A DNA stretch of 64,000 nucleotides from Rhytidiadelphus loreus (GCA_947034895.1 OX344763.1:46189025-46253024), one strand, 5' to 3'; positions 10,318 to 24,760 are shown, counted from the first letter of the stretch. Made by a program: numbers and translations. The notes: generated from the sequence alone by a model not told the origin.

Positions 10318-12471
10318 TCAAAGCTCTGATAAAATGGCAGGGATATAATGGGATAGCTCCGCTGTAAGTGATTGGAATCCAAGCACAAGCTGTGAGTGAA
10401 AGTCTTGATCTTCCTCTCCTATTAATCGAGCATGTACTCGGATTGCTTTCTTGCACACGGCCATGAACTCTAACAGTGCTGCTATCAGTTGCTGAAGCTC
10501 CTGTGAGCGCAACCGCGTAGTGGGTTCCCCAGACAAGAATGCGGTGCAGACACCTAGCACCCCACTATTAACCTGTTCAAGGAGAACCGGCAGAATCAGT
10601 TCTGGATTATAACAGTTTAAAGAAAAAACTTTAATCTCGAAAACATGCTGGAAGTTTCTTACACCACATACTGAGCTCATCGCTCACACTAGGCATACAT
10701 TTCCGTCAGAGAATATAGCTAGTGAGTGATACCAGATGAAATGGAAACACCTTGTCCGAGGATTCAAACCAGGAACAATGACATTTAAGGAATATGAAAT
10801 AAGAATGCGAAAGAGTTGTGTAACAGATATAACCTGCACTGCAACACTTCCTTGCAAAATTCTTTGCAGACCCTGCAAACGAGGGGGAGCATCGCCTTCA
10901 TGGATTCGTTGGTCATCGAGCTCCCCTGAAAGAGCTGCTGTACGAGTCTCAATCATCCCTATGGCATTTTCAATGGGCGAAAACTCCCGGGACTCCGACT
11001 TCACAACCATTAAACGGTTCACGAGAGCTGGGAAAGGTCCCTCGGTCCACAGCACTGTACGTCTTTTCCATTGGTCTTCTAAACCTCCCTGTGATCTGCC
11101 ATTCCTTGTAAAGGGAGTGTCAAATAAAAACCGATCATACACTCGAGCACTAATTGTCGATGACGATCTTCCAGATTGTCGCTCTCGTCTACTTTCCAAA
11201 TCCTCACTCTCTGTGACAGATTCAACAGATGTGATTTGCAAGTAGCAGATTCCAGCTTGGAGATCTTCAGGATTCACTTGACGAGAATCAGGGATGATGT
11301 GTAAGGTCTGTTTTCCTTCAATAACTCTAGGCTCATATATATTGCCTAGGTTTCTCATGATGTCCCCTAACCGCACGTCCCGTGGCTCCCTGTACACATA
11401 CTCCTTGCAGTTTAAACTACCAAAGCTTTTCCCGTAAAAGCCCACCCGATAATAAGTTGCATCTGTGAAAGGTATAGGGCTCGACTCCTGCTCCACTATG
11501 GCTTCATAGATGCTGGTCAACGAAGTGTGACACTTTGACAGCTGCCCATAGGCACGTCTTGATTTATGGACAGGTATTATGAGCTCCGATATACCTGAAA
11601 TATATGAGGCCATCTTTAAAATCTTGGGAAAGCTTGTACAGATTTCAAATACGCTCTGAACAGAGGTTAAAAGTAGGAAAGATTTTTCACAATGCTTCAT
11701 GCACTGGAAGCAGAAGTAATAGTGGCTGTGCATGAGTATGACAACTTCAGAAACTAAGCTGGCTACCATCAGCTCAATCTTCATCCACTGGGTAGTAGTT
11801 ATGAAAACACCCAAACCAAACAGCATGCCTAAACCAAAGGAGTTCCAGAAACTTACCAGCACAAAAGTGGAAAAGCTCTGCCTGAACAAAGAGTTTATGA
11901 GCGAGCTGTAAATACTTGACTGCGGACTCTACAGTCAATTTTGACGACCCATAGCCTTCAATTTCAGCAGTTGCAGCATCCCCAAAGCGAGCACCTGTGA
12001 GCATTGGGCAAATATTACGGAGTGCCTCCACATGCTCTTTACCCCACACATGATCGCCTTTTCCAACTATAGCCTGGAAATCACCATCCAAGAGAACCTT
12101 CAGAAGCCAGTTCAAACAATATATACATATCCATTGAGATGCACTAGATACTTGAAAGATTAGCGCCTCCAATGTGTTGGACTCACTCTAAAACTGGTCA
12201 TAAAAAAAATATCATCAAAACATGCCAAACAAGAAATCCTATATACATCCAGGCAGTCTTATATAAAAGAGAATCTACGTACATGCATAATGACACCAGC
12301 AACTGCAACGGCACACTGGGCAGCCTCCGCGTAAGACTGATTGCCTTGATGGACTTCACAGAGATAAAGAAGCCACATTATATGCAGATCAGGCACGCTG
12401 GCATATGCTGACGCTAAACCATAATATGCCTCTGCAGTTGCATACTTGTCGCTAGTTATGATCTCAGGTCC
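10318..12471 (-). other. SPK1: DHR-2 (catalytic exchange) coding block of SPIKE1
   Basis: Exons 28-31 encode residues about 1413-1885, the GTPase-binding and nucleotide-exchange domain. Seen in order: KYATAEAYYGLASAYASVPD, AEAAQCAVAVAGVIM, KLTVESAVKYLQLAHKLFVQ, ELIIPVHKSRRAYGQLSKCH, TDATYYRVGFYGKSFG, EYVYREPRDVRLGDIM, DRFLFDTPFT, ENAIGMIETRTAALSGEL, LQGSVAVQVNSGVLGVCTAF, TTRLRSQELQQLIAALLEFM, SLTAELSHYIPAILSEL. Exon 30 (761 bp) is the largest. This is the best conserved part of the protein, which supports a functional gene. Confidence 0.9.
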
Positions 12472-15400
12472 CTGCAAAACATCACAAATGTGACTGTAAG
12501 GACATAAACTCCAAATGCGTTTCACCCATGACTTAGGTGGACCCTATGCACCAGCACAATACGCAAAGAGTTTACCACAGTGCAATACGCAAATAAAGGT
12601 CGGAAAAGCACCAGAAGGGCATGTCCGACGGCAGCCTCCACAGCTTTTAGCAGACTGGTGGAAAGCTCAGCGACTCCAGCCCAGCTCCACTGATGACCAT
12701 TCACACCTTCTGGCAAAGCAGTGAGGGAATCTTCAGGAAGACAGCATTCTCGTAGAAGATCTGCACTAATACTTTCCTGAGCAATTTGTTGCAGAGACCT
12801 CCGAAGACGTTGAGATTCGCCGCTCTCTTCCAAAGAACCATCCATCTTAGGTTGTGTTACTTGGACATCTGACATTAGCTCGGACAGTGTAATTGTGAGC
12901 ATCACCCGCAGCCTTGAAAGACCTTGAAAATAGTGGTACGCGTTCTGCAGATAATATGTGTATATTTAGAAATCAAAGTACAAAACATGAAGCCAATATG
13001 TCCTAATCCTCGATACTTCAGATGCTCAGGCTCTTAGAGCAGTTCACAGCGTTTGTGAAAAAACAGGGAAAAGTGTTAGCAAATGATTTTACATGCATAT
13101 ATAATACCCCAAATGACACATGACAAAACCTGTGGAATCAACGTTTGACGTGGAAAGTTTTATCATATTTCTGACAGCTTCAAGCCACACGGAACATCTA
13201 TGGCACATTAACAATGAGCGAATAGTAAATACAGCAATAAGGCCAGTGCAATGCATACGAAACTGAAACAAGGATCTTACTCGGATAAGTATTTGAATGC
13301 CAACAATGGCACGTTTCCGAATAGACTCGTTCCGAAAAACGCCGAGCCGTAATAGGTGAAACGCTACTTGCTTCAGGAACCTGTCATTCTCTCTACTCAT
13401 TAAAGTAGCTCCATGTCGACTGAATAGGTTACTGAATACAGGTAGAAAGGCCTTCCAAAAAGGCAACGGCTGACTGCGTCCCAGAAAACCAATGAAAATG
13501 CTAGTTATACAATCCAGCCGCATGTAGTCTGTGGCCACAGCTTGAATTGAAGCAGCGTCAGCAAACTTCCCTAGTACCTCCAAAATTTGCAGCATCGCAG
13601 AGGCGCTAAGATTTTCCTCCCAAAGTTCCTGAAAACAACCAATACTAGTGAAACAAAGTAGGGACGGAAAGCACTAATAAGCTCTGAATAAGTGCAGACG
13701 ATTACAGATACATCAATCCATAGAAATTGGCTACTCCAGATAAAGTAGCATACTGACCAATTTTTGGCGGAGCATTGGATGCAAAGTCTCACGGAGAGCC
13801 CTGCCTCCACCTCTTCCGGCAGATTGGGCTTGTGCAAGTGCCTCCCGCAATGAGGGCGGCTGACCTGGGCTCGTTGAACTGTTTGACATTGGACTGACTC
13901 TTTTCCAGTATGAACTGATCTCTGGACTCATTTGTGGCAGTATCCACTGAGCACTTGGAGAAATTTTGGTATGCTGCAATAAAAATGAACAAAAATTATA
14001 GCACTGTGATGATAAGGTTGAATATTACTAGCGTCATCAATGTTTTATCAGAGCGATAAGTACATTACGAGTAGACTCAATTTTATACACATTTTCTAAA
14101 TCGTGTAGTAAATTCAATTCACACGACAGCACTAATTGGAACAAACTCAAAATGACATGTTCAGGCTGTAAGGATTATGACCAACACGTTTGGCAAAGGC
14201 CAAAACGCCCTTAGCAGCAAACAAATGATGATATCACAAGGCATGCAAAGGAAGACTCTTATAACCACTATACAGTAGCACAAGCATCAAAGGAAAGGTC
14301 CCTCAATTCAAGAACTGAACAAATTTCATGCACAAGTGACATACTCTGATATCCTGCCGAGAGGCTTCAATCAAGAAGTGATTTACAGCAGGTGACAGTT
14401 TCTCAGAATATCGAAGTGGCCCTTCCCCTTGATCATTTGCAGGCATAGCTCCCATCAAGCCATCTGCTCCAGCCTTTTTAAACTGCTCAAGAAACACATT
14501 CTGATAATGAGAAGCAATTGATGTAATCTTCCAACTCAAATGCAAACACCTAAAAGATAGACGCACTAATTTACGACAGCATGAACCTAGCAACGTGTTG
14601 CTCTACAATGCACACAAAAATGAGCATTACATTATAGACCAAAAACAATTGATCAGTAAAACTGTAGGAAATGGGTGCGCATACTTTCCCTCTCAACTAA
14701 AAGACATGCCTCTACAAAATTGATTATATATTGCAAGCTAGTCAAGAAGCACAACGGCAGAAAACTATTTGAAAAAAGTGTAAATCAGACCCCTACTTCA
14801 AAATTGAGGTGACCACATTGCAATTCTTCAGTTCAAACGTTGTTCTTGAGTTACTCAAGTCAGATTATTGAAGAATAGAGAGAGCAGTTCTTACCTCCAG
14901 CAATTCCTGACACTCTTCCAGAAGCTTGAAAAAAAGCCTTGTTCTAGCCATGTTATGTTGCCAAGCTTTGACAAGAGATGCATCATCCAGATATCGCAAA
15001 ATGTGTAGCACACAAACCAATACCTCACGCTTCTCCGTAGAGCTCAAGCCATAAAACACAGGCATCTCATCCAGTATCTGTCAATTCATCCAATTGGTTA
15101 GACCATCACTTTCCAGCGAGTCACTCGAGCACGTTTGGCAACAAAGCAGAAAGACAAATTCCAACGCGCGGATTTCACTAGCCCATGTCCTCATTTAACT
15201 TTCGATACAAACAGTAAGACATTGGGCAGAGCTTACCAGGTCAACCAGTGGAAAATAACGTTGCGCAATGTAGAGTTTATCCTCCAATGTTTGGTAGCGA
15301 GCATCGTACTCATGCTTGCACATAAGTTGCACGAGAATTCGAGCAGCCTACAAGGATGAAGGATAAATCGAACCGGGTTGAATTAGTTAATAAATTTGAG

Positions 15401-18400
15401 GTTCCGCGTTTGATTTATTTATAAAATACAGTAGTCCAAGACAAATATCCAGCGTTTTTCACTTACTTGAAAAGCATTATGCTTAATTTTATATCGATTA
15501 GGTAGCTAATGGAGGGCATTACTATGATATTCAGGTATAACTGATGTATGGGCATGACTGAGAAGGGTATCCTCACCTTGGACTTCAAGGCCGGATCTTC
15601 ATGATCCCAAGTAGCAAAGAGCTCCTGCATTAATAATGATGCCAGATAGTTCCTGCAATTGGCGCCAATCGCACGTCCAGCACATGAAAAAAAGTTCAGA
15701 GAAAGGAGGACGTAAATAGTAACAGATGCAACAAAAAGAAATCAAATTCGGAAACTTTCAGGAACAAAATGCGGCAGAAAAAACCAAATACGTACCTCTC
15801 CGTAGGATCTCGACCAGGCATCTCAACGAAGAGATCATGATCACAAAGTATACGCAGAAAATTAAGCTTACATTCGTGCACCAGTGATTGACAGATCCCA
15901 TCGAACTTGTTGAAGTAGAGTGCTACCTACAGATGCAAAAGATAGACACAACATAAATAAGAATATAATATAATGCAATGTAGACTTGCAAAAATTCACG
16001 TACAGACTCATGAGATCTAAGGTAAGAGAGGAGAAAGAAAGCAGTGAACGAATTCCACTAGAGAATGAGAAGAAACTAAATTCGTCATCGAAAGACTGTT
16101 CAGCAAATAATAACATGTCAAAGTGAAAATACAAAGAGCAGGGTCGCCAGTTAATTGTGTAATCCGGTTAGTGGTGTACCAGCTCAAAGACTTGCCGAGG
16201 ATCGATTACAGAAAGAAGATCATAGCAAAAGTAAGAAAGACTGCTGTTTAATTTCTTGGCAAGAAGCAGACCCTTCTTGCAACGTTCATGAACCTCTGTA
16301 AGCAAACAATCGTACAGCTGAACGATACTCTTGAAGACCTCATCAATGAGCTGTAATGGTGGTAACTCTTCTCCTGCAAGCATGCAAACAATGTGAAGAT
16401 TACCTATAGTGTCAAATATAATAAGTTGAAGAATGTGACCTGGTTTTCCCAATTGTTTATCACAAATCACATAATCAACAAGCAATTGAAAGTAAAATCA
16501 TAAATCGATGCGGCCGAATCTCACACTTCAACTCGCAACCAAACTGCGCCATCGACCATAATGACGTACACTGCAATTGAATAAACAGAATTGTTGACAA
16601 ATTCTGACATACCAGGAGGAAGAGACTCAGAGTAAATGCGAGATTGTTCAAGTGCCATAGACTTGACAATCAGCTCAAGGAACACCCAAGCCATAGAGAG
16701 GACATCATCGTACACCGGTCCAACCCGGTAGCCTTTAGCCTGCACGAGTCGCACATGGTGTGAAGACATGTTCCAAGGGAGGTTGATTAACTCGGAAACC
16801 CAGTTTACAATCTTAAAAGACTTAAATCAAAACGAGATAGTATACTTATATACCTTGCTACGAGCAAGACTGCGCCATACACTGCATAGACCTGGATACA
16901 CAGGCTCATGGCGCCCGCCAAAATCATCAAATGCATAATCCACATATTGCACAAGATATCGATTTCTTTCGGCTCCTTCAGATGTCTCTGCTTGTACCCT
17001 ACAGAGAAATAAGGAACCAATCAACAAGAGTACAAGAGCTTAGGGGACTGAAACCTGATAAAAAATAATAATTCAAACATCGTAGTAATCACCAGAAAGT
17101 CTACTACCTGGTAATGATGTTAACCATTGAACGAAATGCAGCAACCTGGAAAAGGACCACCAGACTGTTAGGACAAAACGTTAGTTGAACCATGTTCTAA
17201 AGCATTAAGGTGTTAGAAATCTAAGGTGGGCATATCACATCTTCAGTCATGTGCATAAACCTCTTTATTTCTATCCCAAACAAAACCTAAGTCGACATAA
17301 AACGTTTAAATAGTTTGCAAATCAGTCAACTAAACAAGAATCAAGATATATGCTAAGGAGTTACAGACCTGCAACGTCTCCCCTCCATCACCTATCATGC
17401 GAAGTAGCATGTTTAGACATGGTTGAAGAAATTGCAGCATTGAGGATGGTTCAACAGTCTTTAAAGAATTGATTGCCTACAAAGGACCATGAAAAGTTAG
17501 TGAGAAATATTTGGCGTGAATAGTTGGAGACAAATAGGCAGATGCTAAGAAAAAACATCGCCGTCTACTTCTGCAGGATACTAAGTGGAATGGCAACGAA
17601 GAGCAGACAATTGGAACAAAACGTAGATTGGAGCCATTCAATCGAAAAAGAACACCATCACGAATTTGGTATGAAATGCTAATCACGCAGAAGTGACAGC
17701 GACAAGAAGATTCCTGCATAGGAATAAATATATTGTTTAGTAACAAACCTCCATCAGCTCAGCACCCCATGGTGGAACCGTCCGCAAAATGTGACGATCG
17801 TATTCTGAAAAGAAATCTCGTATTCTCTCATTTACCGGGTAAAGAGATGAGCACAACCGCGACCGTAATTTAAATACTGTTTTGCCGTCATCTAGGTACT
17901 CCAACCTTTCCTGCAACAGATAAACTGGGGGAAATTAAAACTAGAACTCAAACCGAGGTAAAGTAGTATGATGACTCCAGCCAATACGAAACGCATACGA
18001 TATTTCCAAGAACAAGATGGAAAAGGTAGAAAAAGTCGGCAAACTATGTTCCCCAACATTTAGACCAACACAAGTTCATTCATTCACTGCAATACAGAGA
18101 CATCTCCTGGTCACCTTCACATTGTCTTGCAAATAATTAGCATAGAGTTCCTTTGCAATGGGCAGGCTGCCATCCAACCGCTGCACTCTACAAACACCAT
18201 ATCATGTCAATACCGCAATTGCAACTGGGACCTTCATACTCTCTCAAGAACATAAACATGCCTCTACAATCCCCCCCAACTTCTGGAAACAAGGGCCATT
18301 TCGGACAAGTACAAAGTATTCAAAAAGAATATTGATCTGGTCTTTTTGAAGTGAAAGAACTTCAAATGCAGCTAGATGGTCATCAAGTACATCGAACTTA

Positions 18401-21400
18401 CTGACACGCAAACATTAGGGGAAGAACAGAGTATCCCACGACCACCTGGCAAATATCAACAGTAGATGAGTAGATTAAAAAGCATCCACTATTTCAGCAC
18501 ATAGTTGGTCGATCTCGTGCACTGCAATGAGGAAAGAAAAAAATCAATAGAATAACCAAGAAAAATCTAGAGATGAACAACAATACCGGCTTCGGAGCCT
18601 CAAGTTTCATCTGAAGATCCACGTGGAAAAACGTGAACAGAAGGTGGTGCTCGACAGTGAGAATGGCAGGAAGCTGAATTTTAAACTCGTCGTGATAGTG
18701 AGGTGTTTTGGTGTTTGCATCAATCTGAGAATGTGCGTATTTCTGCATAGAGCTCTCCGCATCTCTTGGGTAAAGAGCCTGCTAGGATGAACAATCGCAG
18801 TCAGTAAGAAGCAATAGATCAGGCCGTACCATCATTCAGAAAGTCGAAACCAAATTACACTCTACATACAGAATTTGGGCACCTGGAATTAACAAGAGAC
18901 ACTGTGCTAATGTAGTCCTAGTACAAACAGATTCTAAAGACCAATGCATTCTAACGACTGTGAAGGGTCGGACAAAATCGATAATCGTATGATGCAAGGG
19001 AAGAAGGCAAAAAGCGACGTCTAATAGCTACAAGCACATTTCTGACTGGGGAGCATGTCTATGCAAAGCGTTACCTCCAGAGGTGGTTTGCGAATATCTC
19101 CATCATCCATCCGGAGTTCTACTCGCATAAAAAGGCTGCGTTTCCGACTTAGATTGACAGATTGAGGATATATGTACAGACAGTGCAATAGCTGAGACGG
19201 AGCCTCAACTTTAGATCCCAACCGAAACTCAACAGCCCGAAACTGCCACAGAATTACAGAGCAACTTGAATTCAATTACAAGTACTACTAAGCACAACTG
19301 CAACTTTGGAGGTAAATCAAACCATATATGCAAAGAGATGAGACATTGGTGTAAGCGAAACATTGTGGGTTCACATACGTCAGATTTTCCGAGCTCAATG
19401 CCTCCCACACTACCAAAATGTAGGTAGCGAAGCTTTTCTCCAGGACTCCATTTCTGTCGTCCATTATGCGCAGTCTTACTCATACCCTGTCCTTGCATGA
19501 ACCGCCCTGAGAACGAAGGCCCCACAATTGACCGGGTATCACCATCAATAGATCCATTGCCAAAACTACCATACTCAGATATGAGATCATGTTCATGATC
19601 CTCATTAGAGAATCTCTCTATCTCAAGTCGCAGTGTGGCCTTCACGGGCTTGTGCACTTTAAATTTTGGATCCTGCAAAGCAACCACAAACCATATTACC
19701 AATGGAGTAGGTAGAACACATTATCGTGACTTCTTGGAAGAAGATTTGACTAACCGACTCCTTCGGATCCAAACACCGCATAGAGCAGCTTGAGCAGTGT
19801 GAATAGCACGTTCTGTGTGTACAGCTACAAAGTTGGGCGAAGTAGTTAACCTGAAGCATTTCCTCGGTATAATTCTCTTTGACGCGGTGAAGGCTTGGGA
19901 TATCCACCAGAACCGGCACACAAGACGTTTCTGCCTTCGCATCCGCAACAAGACGTCCATCTGAATCCAAGGATGCTTCCATCAAAGCTGATCCAAAAAG
20001 TCCTGGAGGGAGTGGGCTGCTTGGAGATGACGAGAAGCCTCCTACACCACCTGTTACACGTGCATCAAACAGAGCAACTACTGCCCAAGAAAAAGGCTCT
20101 CTAAAAGGCATCACCCGCGCCCAGACCTGCAGCTTCTGTTTTTCCCTCTCAGTCAAGTGTACCTTAAAACACAATACAATCAAATCAAACCGTCAGTAAT
20201 TAATTGTACTCGAACAATACATGGCTACGGTACTTAGAGAGCGTAAGAATACGTGATAGATAAATGGCATACAAAACAAGCAGTCCACATTATCAATATC
20301 CTGACGCTGATGCTTGTACACATGATGGTGAGATGCATTATGACAGAAACGACATAATCTCTCAATATACAAATGATTTATTGCAACTAGTTTGTCTTCT
20401 GCAGCATCATTGAAGACATAGTGGATAAGCCCCACTGAACGTATAGCAAAGTTACTCATGGTTTACTCAAGGATGCCAAAGAAAACTTCCATAGAGTCAA
20501 ATAACAGCTTCTCAACATCCAGATTAACGAACAATAACTCACGGGTTCTTTCCGAGAGTAAACATGAGCGGTCACTCCTCCTTCCTCAGTCACATGTTTT
20601 TCAAGCTGAATCAGTAGGCATATCGCTGGCGACGCTGCCTCTAGTGAAAATATAGCTCTTCTTTGATAACCGCCAGCCTCCTGCCAATTAACGGATCAAT
20701 TCAAATATGCAATACCATAGAACTGATAAACAGACGCCGCACCACCGTAGAGAAATATGAAACTCAGATTAAGTCTTACATCTTGGAACTCTGATGGTAA
20801 ACATCGAAAGTGGAAATCCTCTGATAATTTTTCCCGCCTCTCTCGATGATACAGACACAGCGTACCATAGATAGGTTCTGTAGCATGAAAACACATCCAA
20901 AGTCTTGGTAATCAGTACCTGACGTGCAGGTCTTTTAAATGAGCACCAAGATCATGGTATCTAAATTGTTCTTCCAGAACCTAGAGCTAGCATTTGCAAC
21001 CTCACACAAATACGAACTAAGATAGACCAACTAACCAATTGCAACAGCGCAGCGAAGGTCGAAACATTTGGTAATTCGATACACCCTTCCAGTCCAACAA
21101 TACATGACGAAAATATCGTTCAATCCTAGCCTCATAAATGATTCGCCCTCAAACGTGTAGTCTTTTTTCGAACACTACATAAATCCCTATAATACACAAG
21201 AAAATACAACAACTATACAGGAATAGTTTATAAATAAATTTGTAGATTTAATGGTAAGTTGTGTAGTCTTTCAAGAAAACTTACCAACAAGTCCAGCCTG
21301 GATATTCAAAGACACGACCTTCACAGAGACCTTCAGCCCGCTACTGCAGTCACCCAAAATATGAGGTGAACACAAGGAGGCTATTTGTTAAGGAAATTCA

Positions 21401-22945
21401 AGTAAATTTTCAAGTGCTAGATATACTGCTCGATTGATACAGATGAACACTTGCTGCATCAAGTTGAACAGAAACGTTAACTGATTGTGTCCCAGATATG
21501 ATTTTCTCACCCAGGTGATAGTGCAGATGGTAGTTCTGGAGATCTTTGTCCAAATACTGACGCCCGTGTTGATCGCCAACTATAAACAGGCTCATAAGGA
21601 GGTAGCGCAGAACCCCCGTAATGCTGAATGCAGAACGGATTTTTCAGAACAGAATTGATAGATCCTCATCCATCCAGAGAACTCAGCAAAATCAGCAGAT
21701 TAAATTTAATGCAACACATGCATAGCCAACGTCCCCAAAACACACTTTCCAACTACCGATGTAGTGGCTGCGAAATTGATAAGATATAGAAACGGTACTT
21801 TGCACACTAACATCGCTCCAGGATTGCTGATGAACTCAAGATAGTTCAGAGTATCACTGATGTCCTGCAATGATGACATAAGCTATAAGTGTGATAAGAC
21901 GGACTACCTTCGTAGATTTTGAATGAATTCCTTCTGGAATTTCGCTTGCTGATCTCGAAGAGAAACGTCCAGATATTCGTCCAGAGGAACGTCTTGACAG
22001 ACGTCGAGATATTGCAGAATCTTCATCATCAGTAGCATCACCATTTCTGCCCAGCCTTCTATTTGAAAGTCGAAACTCTACAGTAAACACCACATCAGCA
22101 TAAGTTATCATCAGTTATCGTACGGCAACTTAGTGAAATCTTCACGGTATGATATACATGATACCAGTGATATCGACTCACCGCAACGACGAGAGCTACA
22201 GCAACACGTCTAACACGAAGACACTCACCGATCAATCGGGTTGTATCAATGCAATTCCGGTGCACACACAAGCGGAAATGCAGCTCGTGTTCATGTGTAT
22301 CTCTAGGGCAGTATAAATGAAGCGCAGGTCATCCTTTTGAAATAACCACCTTGCTAAGATTTGTCACTTTTCTTAAAGCTTTGTTACCGCCGTTAAATTC
22401 AGGAGTTTGAAATGTTTCGCTGTACAGACCTGTCTCTACATCTGTGTCGGGTCCTTCAAAAATCTGATGTTCAAAGATTGGCGCTGGCAGTGAGTCATAG
22501 TGCCCATATTTAAACTCGTCCTTCACCCAATCTGCCCTGTAGCTTTGAAGAAGCTCTTTCAAATGTGGCCAAGCGTCCACATTTCTATTCAACTGCATAA
22601 ATTCGCCCGTATTAACGACCTCATCATCATTCCACACTCCAAGAACTTTCAGATTGACAATTTCACAAAATAGTACTTTCGAGTAACCTCAAATAATAGC
22701 GCAATTCTGCCACCGAGACGGACAACGCTGGATGGTGTACAAAAGGGGCAAACTGAAAAACACCGATACCTTGATCACACTATTACCAACCACAATATAC
22801 ACGCATATAACTACAGCATAGACACCAGGGTTTAAATTAACAGTAAAGAGGAAATGCTGACCAAGGGCTCGAGATCGACTGACTGTCCAGCGTACGGGTG
22901 TGGAATAAGTTTGAACCGCTGCCCGCTCAAGGCAATTTCACCCAT
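10318..22945 (-). CDS. SPK1: SPIKE1-type DOCK-family guanine nucleotide exchange factor, 31 coding exons, intact
   Basis: Plant DOCK protein; the family activates ROP (Rho of plants) GTPases and signals through SCAR/WAVE-ARP2/3 to actin, shaping cells. Exons, in order: 22945-22862, 22592-22430, 22077-21908, 21623-21511, 21343-21285, 20877-20780, 20680-20543, 20162-19851, 19672-19379, 19242-19075, 18778-18587, 18445-18402, 18187-18115, 17910-17749, 17476-17369, 17145-17108, 16998-16854, 16739-16613, 16373-16180, 15926-15796, 15652-15577, 15347-15237, 15077-14895, 14500-14345, 13973-13758, 13628-13281, 12944-12612, 12471-12283, 12073-11857, 11594-10834, 10572-10318. All introns are GT-AG, phases agree, and the sum is 5,658 nt (1,885 aa plus stop; Arabidopsis SPK1 is about 1,830). 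Landmarks: WPHLKELLQSY and IFEGPDTDVET (N-terminal), HCLYIYP (DHR-1), RNRYLVQYVDYAFDDFGG, HDLFVEMPGRDP, PDLHIMWLLYLCEVHQGNQS and GLEDQWKRRTVLWTEGPFPA (DHR-2). The start ATG at 22945 has an in-frame TGA 12 codons upstream. No frameshift or missing block was seen. Exon borders were placed by eye. Confidence 0.95.
18115..19242 (-). other. SPK1: DHR-1 (C2-like) coding block of SPIKE1
   Basis: Exons 10-13 encode residues about 478-636. Seen: LLHCLYIYPQSVNLSRKRSL, MRVELRMDDGDIRKPPLEA, HYHDEFKIQLPA, LLFTFFHVDLQMKLEAPKP, VVVGYSVLPL. In DOCK proteins this domain binds phosphoinositides and places the exchange factor on membranes. The order matches the plant family and nothing is missing. The 44-bp exon 12 (18402-18445) is small, but it is needed to keep the frame. 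Confidence 0.85.
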
Positions 22946-24760
22946 CCCCTGCTGAAGATTTAACAGGAAAAAATTACATCATATCCGCGGGCAATTGCCA
23001 AACCACACCACGACTTCGCTCACGAGAAAGGATCCAACAAGATAAGATTCTTGCAACTGTCACCGCTATCAGCGAAAGACAGTGAACGAGCATCTCAAAC
23101 GCAACCTACTAGATACAGAATTCATGAAAACTCTCGTGAAGTGGCTCACAATTGGCTCTTTCAAATAGTCTCTCATTAAGACGACGGCTACAGGCACACG
23201 AAAGGAGCAAAGGCCAGGTAATGCCTCTCTTCTTCAGCTCAAGTGTGACACAGAGTCCCGCAGCAATATCTCAATATTCTGATAGTTGTTTTAGATATTG
23301 GTGTAACCTTAAAATCACCAATATACGGCACAGGAAACCTATGTGACAATTCTCTCTGGGACCCGAGATAGCTAAGTCTCGAGTTCTAAACCGTGTAAGC
23401 ACAACATGCACATAGTCCTGGCATTCCTAGAAGATGGATTATGTCGACTTAGGTCCGTACACTTCCCAGTGACATTCCCAAACTCATGCGCTCCTAGAGC
23501 CGTAATGCAGCTTATGACCGTAAACGTTCAATTTTTGTCTGGCTTCTGTATAAAGACGGATAGAAGGTCACCTTCTTGATTGCTCCACTGTCGACGACAG
23601 TCCTAGTAACAAAGCTCAGCTCCCAGTAAGAAGAGCTTTCTTTCTCTCCATTCGGCCCCCATGTCTCCTCCGCGTCCCCCCGATCATGATTGCCTACCCT
23701 ACATTGTTCAACAGAGACCGGTATTTTTTTGAAACTGGATCCTTTCTGTTCCTCGCAGCTTTCCACCCTGGTTTACGCCAATACAGAGAAACGCTGACTA
23801 GTACAAGCAACTCGCAGTTCGGTCGTATAGAGACCGACCTTAACTTCGTCCGGATCTTCAAAACTTCATAGAATAGGGCATTGCCGTTAAATCTGAGCGA
23901 CAGACGCAGCACGTGAAACGAACTTATAATATTGCAAGGTTTAGGTTATCCGCCAAGTCGTACACCAGATTCTCACAAGCGGAACCAAACAGGCTCAAAG
24001 ACTCCCCTGCAGGAAAAGGAGAGACTCCCGAGTGAACAGAGCCCACTCGCGACCATAAAACTCCCAAATGCACTACATCATACGTCTCCTATGGCCTCCC
24101 AGAAGCTCAATGAAATCACCGCAATTCGATGAAAGAGTAAGTCCGCCATTCTTTTTTTTTAAGTCCAGCTGCCAAATGAAGAAGGAAGATATAAAACCAA
24201 GCCGAGCTGAGATTCACAAGGAGCACTTTGCCTCTGTAGCAGACTTACGCCCCGGGAGAAAAAGACTTCTGCAGTCCTGCACTAATGAACTCCAAACACA
24301 GAGCTCCAGCGGCCATTGAACATCAATCAAATCGCCATTGCCGACACCTCCTCTCTCCAGTTCAATAGTCACACTCCGCCCTTGAAAAAAACTCCAGTGA
24401 GTTTCTTACACACTACAGAGACTCCACTTAATGCTCGAAGCACCGAATTCCCGCAACAACTCTTCATCACCAGAGCGAGTGAGCACACCATTAAAATATT
24501 GAAAAATAAAAAATGCACGTCGACTAAATCAGTCCAACACTCACCACTTACACTTTCAATATTCACTCAGGCGCGAAATGCAAACACACGGCACCAGCCG
24601 ATGACCAAATCAGCGTGCAGCGAGGGAACACCAAAGCCAAAGAAAATCCTGATTTCTGAGCCGTTAGGTGCGTTCCAGAGCGCGTTGGCAAGCGAATAAC
24701 GAGATGCGAGGAAGAGAGAGTCTTAACTTACTGGCGGCCATCACAGGGTCAGGGCAGATC
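22946..24760 (-). other. Probable 5' leader/intron region of SPIKE1
   Basis: The first coding exon is preceded by a good acceptor (AATCTTCAGCAG, near 22949), so an upstream non-coding exon is likely. A candidate exon end lies at 24734-24731: ATGGCCGCCA followed by donor GTAAGT on the minus strand. The minus-strand frame 23512-23766 (containing WGPNGEKESSSYWELSFVTR) is protein-like in composition, but I recognise no family and it has no clear splice link to SPIKE1. Confidence 0.4.

Noticed and set aside
10755..10790. tRNA T-arm-like sequence (GGTTTGAATCC)
   Set aside because: No acceptor, D-arm or anticodon stem could be built around it, and it lies in a SPIKE1 intron.
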